A stretch of DNA of 11,663 bases from Gallionellales bacterium CG03_land_8_20_14_0_80_55_15 (GTDB taxonomy: Bacteria; Pseudomonadota; Gammaproteobacteria; Burkholderiales; Gallionellaceae), in assembly GCA_002780675.1 (NCBI GenBank), contig PEUR01000109.1:1-11663 (forward strand), given 5' to 3'. Below are positions 7,468 to 11,663 of the stretch, piece after piece. Positions within the stretch are counted from its first letter, which is position 1. The number at the start of each line of letters is the position of its first letter. A program made the position numbers and the translations under genes. The notes beneath the pieces were generated by a model that was not told the DNA's origin, did no database searches, and saw only the letters and a list, made by a program, of their open reading frames with translations.

Positions 7468-8451
7468 ATGAGTACAGTTTCTGCAACAACTCCGTCTTCA
7501 GCTTCTCCAACCTCAATTTCTTCAGCACCTTTGGCTCGTCTGGTTATTGCTTCGCGCGAAAGCGCATTGGCCTTATGGCAAGCACAACACATCCGGGACA
7601 GACTGCGCGCATTATATCCACAAACCGAAGTCAGCATCTTGGGAATGACGACGCAAGGCGACCAGATACTTGATGTCACGCTCTCAAAGATTGGCGGAAA
7701 AGGCTTGTTTGTCAAGGAGTTGGAAACTGCGCTGGAAGATGGTCGCGCCGATCTTGCTGTGCATTCCCTCAAAGATGTGCCGATGGTGATGCCGGAGGGC
7801 TTTGTGCTGGCCGTTATCGGCGAGCGCGAAGATCCGCACGATGCCTTCGTTGCCAATCATTATGAAAATCTTGCCGCCTTGCCGGCGGGCAGTGTGGTGG
7901 GGACTTCCAGCCTGCGCCGCGAAAGCCAGTTGCGCGCGCGTTTCCCGCATTTAGACATTCAGCCCTTGCGCGGCAATGTGCAGACCCGGCTGCGCAAGCT
8001 GGACGAAGGCCAGTATGCCGCGATTATTCTGGCTGCTGCCGGTCTGAAACGACTGGGGCTGGGCGAACGCATCCGGGGCATTATTTCCAGCGCAGACAGT
8101 TTGCCCGCCGTAGGGCAGGGCGCGCTGGGTATCGAATGTTGCAGCAACCGCGCGGAGGTCATCGCCATGTTGCAACCCTTGCACCATGCGGATACCGCAG
8201 CCTGCGTGTTTGCCGAACGCGCCATGAGCCGTGCGTTGGCGGGGAGTTGCCAGGTGCCGTTGGGCGGCTTTGCCGAAGTACAAGACGGGAAATTGCGTAT
8301 GCGCGGCTTCGTTGCCAGCCCGGATGGCAAGCAAATCGTGCGCGCCGAAGCGACCGGCGAGCTGGCTGCACCGGAAGCGTTGGGTAACCGCATCGCCGAT
8401 GCCTTGCGCGCGCAGGGTGCGGACGAGATTCTTGCCGCGCTGAATGCCTAA
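7468..8451 (+). CDS. hemC: Hydroxymethylbilane synthase (porphobilinogen deaminase)
   Basis: Joins four porphobilinogen units into hydroxymethylbilane in the cytoplasm, using a dipyrromethane cofactor. Seen: [12 protein letters not shown] near the N-terminus, HSLKDVP with catalytic Asp103 (E. coli Asp84), [11 protein letters not shown] and [16 protein letters not shown] for substrate and cofactor binding, the [10 protein letters not shown] block, and cofactor-attaching Cys261 in [11 protein letters not shown]. At 327 residues it is slightly longer than usual because the first 20 or so residues are a Ser/Thr/Pro-rich tail before [11 protein letters not shown]. Start: ATG 7468 with AGGA at 7458-7461, 6 bases upstream; no in-frame ATG lies between it and the conserved core, so the tail is probably translated. 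Its last 8 bases overlap hemD. Confidence 0.97.
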   Translation: MSTVSATTPSSASPTSISSAPLARLVIASRESALALWQAQHIRDRLRALYPQTEVSILGMTTQGDQILDVTLSKIGGKGLFVKELETALEDGRADLAVHSLKDVPMVMPEGFVLAVIGEREDPHDAFVANHYENLAALPAGSVVGTSSLRRESQLRARFPHLDIQPLRGNVQTRLRKLDEGQYAAIILAAAGLKRLGLGERIRGIISSADSLPAVGQGALGIECCSNRAEVIAMLQPLHHADTAACVFAERAMSRALAGSCQVPLGGFAEVQDGKLRMRGFVASPDGKQIVRAEATGELAAPEALGNRIADALRAQGADEILAALNA

Positions 8452-9280
8452 CACGCCTTTGCAGGGTTTGAAAATTCTGGTCACGCGACCGCGCGATCAG
8501 GCCTTGCAACTGGCTCGGGGTATTGCTCAGGCGGGCGGCATTCCGGTTCTGTTTCCATTGCTGGACATAGCGCCTGTAGCAGATAGCAGGGCGTTGCAAG
8601 AGCAGGTATCTCGTCTGACAGAGGCGCAACTCGCCATCTTCATCAGCCCGAATGCGGTGCAATACGGCATGGCGGCAATACGCGATGGCCTCTCACTCAC
8701 CCTCGCTCACCCCTCCCCCGCTCTTGTACCCTTTAGGGTGTGCGGGGCAGAGAGGGCGGATTTCCCGCCAACACTGAAAGTGGCAACGATAGGCCCAGGC
8801 AGTGCCAAAGCGTTGCGCGAATGGGGTGTTGATGATGTTCTCGTTCCCTCCGAGCGATATGACAGCGAAGGTTTGCTGGCAAGACCAGAATTACAGCAGA
8901 TTGCCGGTTGGCGGGTAATGATTTTTCGCGGTGACGGCGGGCGCGAGTTGTTGGGCGATACGCTCAAGGCCAGAGGGGCTGCGGTGGAATATGTGACCTG
9001 CTATCGGCGTCGCAAGCCGCAACAGACCCCCGTCGAATTATTGGCGGCACAGCCGGATGCGCTTACCGTTACCAGCAGCGAGGCGTTGGGTTATTTGTGG
9101 CAAATGCTGGATAAGCAGGCGCAAGCGGCGCTGCACAATATGCCGTTATTTGTGCCGCATCCGCGCATCGCCGAATTGGCGCGCTCTCAAGGTTGGACGC
9201 AGGTGCATTTAACGGTTGCTGGGGATGAGGGTTTGTTGGCCGCGTTGCAGGATTGGGCAAAAGGGAGAGGTCTGGCATGA
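8444..9280 (+). CDS. hemD: Uroporphyrinogen-III synthase with an internal insertion
   Basis: Closes hydroxymethylbilane with inversion of ring D to give uroporphyrinogen III, the branch point to haem, sirohaem and cobalamin. Seen: two-lobed HemD pattern with [10 protein letters not shown] at the N-terminus, [22 protein letters not shown], the YDSEGLL block, [22 protein letters not shown], and VTSSEAL in the second lobe. At 278 residues it is about 20 longer than usual. The extra length lies at residues about 83-108, between AAIRDG and LKVATIG, and is Pro/Ala-rich; this stretch is encoded by an imperfect palindrome (see the repeat at 8711-8756). The reading frame is kept. The site corresponds to a surface linker in the first lobe, so activity may survive (inference). 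The start ATG overlaps hemC by 8 bases with a weak Shine-Dalgarno, implying translational coupling. The stop overlaps the hemX start. Confidence 0.93.
   Translation: MPNTPLQGLKILVTRPRDQALQLARGIAQAGGIPVLFPLLDIAPVADSRALQEQVSRLTEAQLAIFISPNAVQYGMAAIRDGLSLTLAHPSPALVPFRVCGAERADFPPTLKVATIGPGSAKALREWGVDDVLVPSERYDSEGLLARPELQQIAGWRVMIFRGDGGRELLGDTLKARGAAVEYVTCYRRRKPQQTPVELLAAQPDALTVTSSEALGYLWQMLDKQAQAALHNMPLFVPHPRIAELARSQGWTQVHLTVAGDEGLLAALQDWAKGRGLA
8711..8756. repeat. Imperfect palindromic element inside hemD
   Basis: Nested inverted arms: CCCTC (8711-8715) with GAGGG (8752-8756), CCCCGC (8716-8721) with GCGGGG (8742-8747), and ACCC (8728-8731) with GGGT (8736-8739) around loop TTTA; the internal loops are TCTTGT/GT and a 4-base CAGA bulge. 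A second small hairpin follows, GGCGG (8755-8759) with CCGCC (8765-8769). It coincides with the extra residues of HemD and looks like a small REP- or MITE-like palindrome carried in frame. No second copy is visible in this window. Confidence 0.6.
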
Positions 9281-10416
9281 GCGATAAAATTTCATCCGCA
9301 GGAAAAACCGACACTGACTCAGGCAAAGCCGCGCCAGTGTCGGCGAGTTCGTCCGCCGCCGCGCCGCACAAGACCACTTTGGCCGACCTGTTCAATCACA
9401 TCAGCATCACGCAAATGACGCTGGTATTGCTGGTGGCGATTTTCGTCTGGCAATGGCTGGACGGGCATAGGGCGATTAGCGAGATGCGTCAGGAATTGGC
9501 GCAGAAAATTGCCGAGATGGACGGGGCGAGCAAGGCTGGTGCGATTCTGTCCACGCAAAATCAGGACGAGGTGCGTGCTATGTCCGTCAAGGTCGCCAAG
9601 TTGGAAAGCTATTACGACGAAACGCAAAATCAACGCGCAGCCCTGGAAACTTTGTATAACACCTTGTCGGTCAGCCGCGACGAAACCGCCCTGGCGGATG
9701 TCGAGCAACTGCTGCTGATCGCCGGGCAGCAGTTGCAGTTGCTGGGCAATGTGAGGGCTGCGCTGATTGCGATGGAAAGCGCCGATGAGCGTTTGCAGCG
9801 CATGAATCGCCCCGCTTTTAATGGATTGCGTTTGTCCATCGAGCAGGATATAGACAAGCTGCGCGCTTTGCCCAAGGTGGATATTCCAGGAATGGATATG
9901 CAAATCAATAGGTTACTATTGGAAATGGACGATTTGCCGTTACCCGAACAGCAGCGTGCTGTCGGGCGGGAGACGGCTCATGCAGTCGTTGCCAGCGCGA
10001 ATGATCCGGCATGGCAACGGATGTTGCAAAGCGTCTGGCTTGAGATCAAGGATATGGTTCGTATAGAGAACACCGGACTGAAGCAAATCCCCCTGTTGCC
10101 CCCCAAGGAAGAATTTTTCCTGCGCGAGAATATCAAGATGCGCTTGATGCTGGCGCGGCTCGCCATGTTGTCGCACGATGAGGTCAGTTTCAAACAGGAG
10201 CTCAAGACGGCGCACCTATGGACGAAACGGTTCTTTGATGTCAAATCCTCGCAAGGGAAACAGATGCTTGACGACATTGATAAGCTGGCTGCCGCGAGTG
10301 TCAGCATCGAGTTACCGGACATCAGTCCCAGTTTGCAGGCGGTGCGCAGCTACCGCTTGAGCCATGACACGGCTGCGGAAATCGGCACGGCCTACCCGCA
10401 TAAGGCTGCGCGATGA
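9277..10416 (+). CDS. hemX: HemX family membrane-anchored protein
   Basis: A 379-residue HemX-family protein encoded in the hem operon of many Proteobacteria. Seen: a Ser/Ala-rich cytoplasmic N-terminus (1-33), one membrane helix (about 44-61, MTLVLLVAIFVWQWL), then a long helical, coiled-coil-prone region (about 70-120) and a soluble domain presumably in the periplasm. Databases often call it uroporphyrinogen-III C-methyltransferase, but no SAM-binding methyltransferase motif is present; its true role is not settled, with a scaffolding or haem-pathway accessory role suspected. Start: ATG 9277 overlaps the hemD stop as ATGA and has a strong AGGGAGAGG stretch at 9262-9270. The frame opens 8 codons earlier at 9253, but that ATG lies inside hemD without a better binding site. 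It ends with an ATGA overlap with hemY. Confidence 0.9.
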   Translation: MSDKISSAGKTDTDSGKAAPVSASSSAAAPHKTTLADLFNHISITQMTLVLLVAIFVWQWLDGHRAISEMRQELAQKIAEMDGASKAGAILSTQNQDEVRAMSVKVAKLESYYDETQNQRAALETLYNTLSVSRDETALADVEQLLLIAGQQLQLLGNVRAALIAMESADERLQRMNRPAFNGLRLSIEQDIDKLRALPKVDIPGMDMQINRLLLEMDDLPLPEQQRAVGRETAHAVVASANDPAWQRMLQSVWLEIKDMVRIENTGLKQIPLLPPKEEFFLRENIKMRLMLARLAMLSHDEVSFKQELKTAHLWTKRFFDVKSSQGKQMLDDIDKLAAASVSIELPDISPSLQAVRSYRLSHDTAAEIGTAYPHKAAR

Positions 10417-11132
10417 AATACCTGATTTCTATTCTGGTGTTGTTCGCTGCAGCGGTAGTGCTCAGTACGCTGCTACAAAATAGTGCCTACGTGCTGTTTG
10501 TTTATCCGCCTTATCGCGTTGATCTGTCTCTAAAACTGTTCGTATTGCTGTTTGTACTGGTGATTGGACTCGGATATTGGATGGTACAGTTAGCCCTGCT
10601 CGCCATGCGTTTGCCGACGGTGGTGGAAAAGCTTCGCCAGCATCGCGCACAAATCAAAGCACGCAAGTTGCTGGATATTGCCCTGACCAGCTTCTTTGAA
10701 GGGCGCTATGCCGAGGCCGAGAAGGCGGCAGCCAAAGCCATCAAGATGGGAGAAATGTCTGCCTTGTATCCTATTGTCGCGGCGCGCGCGGCGCACGAGC
10801 TGTCGGCGACGGACCGGCGCGATGCCTATCTTTCCACGGTCGGCGACAAGACCCCGGGCGAAACCACGCTGCGCTTCATGACTACCGCCAAATTTAAGCT
10901 CGATCAGCATGACCCGCAGGGCGCGCTGAACGCCTTGCAGTTACTGCATGACAGCGGGGCAAAAGTCCATACCGGCGCATTGTCTATGGAACTCAAGGCG
11001 CAACAGGAAGCGGGTAACTGGGACGAAGTGCTAAGCGTTCTCGCGCAACTGGAAAAACGCAAAGCGATAGATGCAACGCTGGCGGAGCGGGTGCGTAACC
11101 ATGCCACGCAGGAAAAATCGCGACAGAAATAA
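10413..11132 (+). CDS. hemY: HemY family protein, C-terminally truncated
   Basis: HemY is an inner-membrane, TPR-containing accessory protein at the end of the proteobacterial hemCDXY operon, of unclear biochemical role; it is not the protoporphyrinogen oxidase also called HemY in Bacillus. Seen: first membrane helix (about 4-21), the conserved NSAYVLFVYPPYRVDLSL segment, second helix (about 40-62), then helical TPR-like repeats including RYAEAEKAAAKAIKMG and the NWDEVLSVLAQLEKR helix. Family members are usually about 390-400 residues; this one stops at 239, in the middle of the TPR region, with the tail NHATQEKSRQK looking unlike the family. I found no continuation of the domain in any frame downstream. 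It may be a shortened but translated protein or a decaying gene. It starts by a 4-base ATGA overlap with hemX. Confidence 0.82.
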   Translation: MKYLISILVLFAAAVVLSTLLQNSAYVLFVYPPYRVDLSLKLFVLLFVLVIGLGYWMVQLALLAMRLPTVVEKLRQHRAQIKARKLLDIALTSFFEGRYAEAEKAAAKAIKMGEMSALYPIVAARAAHELSATDRRDAYLSTVGDKTPGETTLRFMTTAKFKLDQHDPQGALNALQLLHDSGAKVHTGALSMELKAQQEAGNWDEVLSVLAQLEKRKAIDATLAERVRNHATQEKSRQK

Positions 11133-11251
11133 ATGCTGCTCAAAAAGGGACTCATGCAGGCGTGCTTTGTGTACCCTGAGCCTGTGTTCACCAACGCTGC
11201 GCCCATCTCGTAAAGCGTGAAACCCACGCCATATTTATGAAGGCAGGGAGT

Positions 11252-11279
11252 ATGCGAGCCGGGACACCATGCCTCGCAT
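11252..11279. repeat. Inverted repeat with 14-base loop
   Basis: ATGCGAG (11252-11258) pairs perfectly with CTCGCAT (11273-11279) across a 14-base loop; GGCA (11242-11245) and TGCC (11281-11284) could add an outer stem. There is no T-run after it, so it is not a classic terminator. It may be a remnant of a mobile element or an RNA structure. Confidence 0.45.
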
Positions 11280-11389
11280 GTGCCCCATCGAACGATGCGT
11301 TTGTGCCAGTATTCTACATAGCTGATTGATTAGTAATGAAATTATGCCGATTTGAGCAGTGCCCTGATTTCTTGCGAGCGCGTTCAGCA

Positions 11390-11407
11390 GATCAATCGGA
11401 TCAATCG
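11390..11407. repeat. Tandem 9-bp repeat (two copies)
   Basis: GATCAATCG occurs twice back to back (11390-11398 and 11399-11407), immediately followed by AGTCTGGCCCC. It may be a duplication at a recombination or insertion end. Confidence 0.6.
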
Positions 11408-11505
11408 AGTCTGGCCCCATTGATTTCGTGTAAGGTAAGTTGGGGTAGGGGTCGTCCTTTCACGCATCTATGCAACAACGCCAACCTAGAGTAGTGAGTA
11501 CCGTT

Positions 11506-11663
11506 ATGCGCTGGTTAAATAAATTACATCCACAAAACAGTTTGCGTGCGCAAATCAGTTTGGCGAGCGGCACGTTGGCGGTGCTGTTGTCGTTGGCATT
11601 GAGTTTTTATGCGGCAGAAAACAGCAAGCAGCAGATTGAGCAAAGCGAAGGTGAGTCTTTCGC
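11506..11663 (+). CDS. N-terminus of a membrane-bound sensor protein (partial, runs off window)
   Basis: Only 52 codons are present. A short basic cytoplasmic segment containing NSLRAQISLASG leads into one membrane helix (about 17-37, rich in Leu/Ala), then AAENSKQQIEQSEGESF heading into a predicted periplasmic or sensory region. This opening is typical of two-helix sensors: histidine kinases, diguanylate cyclases or chemoreceptors; the output domain lies outside the window. The frame also opens at ATG 11470, adding 12 residues, and at GTG 11494; ATG 11506 is preferred because GTGAG (11494-11498) lies 7 bases upstream and membrane sensors of this type usually begin close to the helix. Gene type is inferred from the N-terminus only. 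Confidence 0.6.
   Translation, partial: MRWLNKLHPQNSLRAQISLASGTLAVLLSLALSFYAAENSKQQIEQSEGESF

Larger units (their letters stand above)
11133..11505. other. Gene-free region between truncated hemY and a sensor gene
   Basis: About 370 bp without a credible gene. It holds a 5-bp hairpin GCGTG (11215-11219)/CACGC (11225-11229) followed only by AT-rich DNA, a 7-bp inverted repeat (11252-11279), a tandem 9-bp repeat (11390-11407) and, on the minus strand at 11418-11400, a stretch reading GGGGCCAGACTCGATTGAT. The last resembles a GGGGTCAGACTCGATTGAT-like string that I recall from proteobacterial intergenic DNA near IS200-like (RAYT) transposases; this is memory, not a search result. Short open frames on the minus strand have no recognisable domains. 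It may be a scar of a rearrangement that removed the 3' end of hemY. No convincing promoter for the downstream gene was found. Confidence 0.5.

Noticed and set aside
9253..9276. hemX start at ATG 9253
   Set aside because: ATG 9277 overlaps the hemD stop as ATGA and has a strong binding site directly upstream; the hemX/hemY junction uses the same ATGA overlap.
9277..10416. HemX as a true uroporphyrinogen-III C-methyltransferase
   Set aside because: One membrane helix and a coiled-coil region but no SAM-binding or SUMT motifs; the database name comes from old operon-based annotation.
10904..11420. Minus-strand open frames after hemY (10904-11227 and 11235-11420)
   Set aside because: The first is mostly antisense to hemY, the second is 61 codons with no ribosome binding site or domain; I do not recognise either.

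Overview
The window looks like chromosomal DNA from a betaproteobacterium. The best guess is the Nitrosomonadales/Gallionellaceae neighbourhood (Sideroxydans- or Gallionella-like). This rests on the divergent ppc | hemC-hemD-hemX-hemY arrangement, the protein style and moderate GC; it is inference, because no search could be run. There are no tRNA or rRNA genes, no CRISPR array and no intact insertion sequence.

Layout. (1) 3-2268, plus strand: a two-component pair, a soluble CBS-domain histidine kinase and a protein with two receiver domains and no output domain. (2) 2269-2507: a control region with a run of half-sites at exact 11-bp spacing that looks like a PhoB (Pho box) site. (3) 2508-4487, plus strand: a metallophosphoesterase followed after 6 bp by a GT4 glycosyltransferase. 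The first would normally be labelled LpxH-like, but its sequence reads much more like PlcP, the phospholipase C of phosphate-starvation membrane remodelling, and the second like its partner Agt, which glycosylates diacylglycerol. (4) 4550-4588: a strong bidirectional terminator between the convergent agt-like and ppc genes. (5) 4611-7388, minus strand: PEP carboxylase. (6) 7389-7467: a short divergent promoter region. (7) 7468-11132, plus strand: hemC, hemD, hemX and hemY, all overlapping by 4 or 8 bases, an operon for making uroporphyrinogen III. (8) 11133-11505: a gene-free stretch with small repeats. (9) From 11506: the first 52 codons of a membrane-anchored sensor protein, cut by the window edge.

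How the parts work together. The plcP/agt-like pair is predicted to strip the phosphorus-containing head group from membrane phospholipids and cap the resulting diacylglycerol with sugar, saving phosphate; the putative Pho box in front fits this. For an iron-oxide-associated organism, where phosphate is scarce, that would make ecological sense (inference). HemC and HemD turn porphobilinogen into uroporphyrinogen III for haem, sirohaem and cobalamin; HemX and HemY are membrane-anchored accessory proteins.

The points most worth a second look are the Pho-box-like array in front of the PlcP/Agt-like pair, an imperfect palindrome lying in frame inside hemD and coding for about 23 extra residues, and a hemY that stops about 150 residues early next to an unexplained repeat-bearing stretch.
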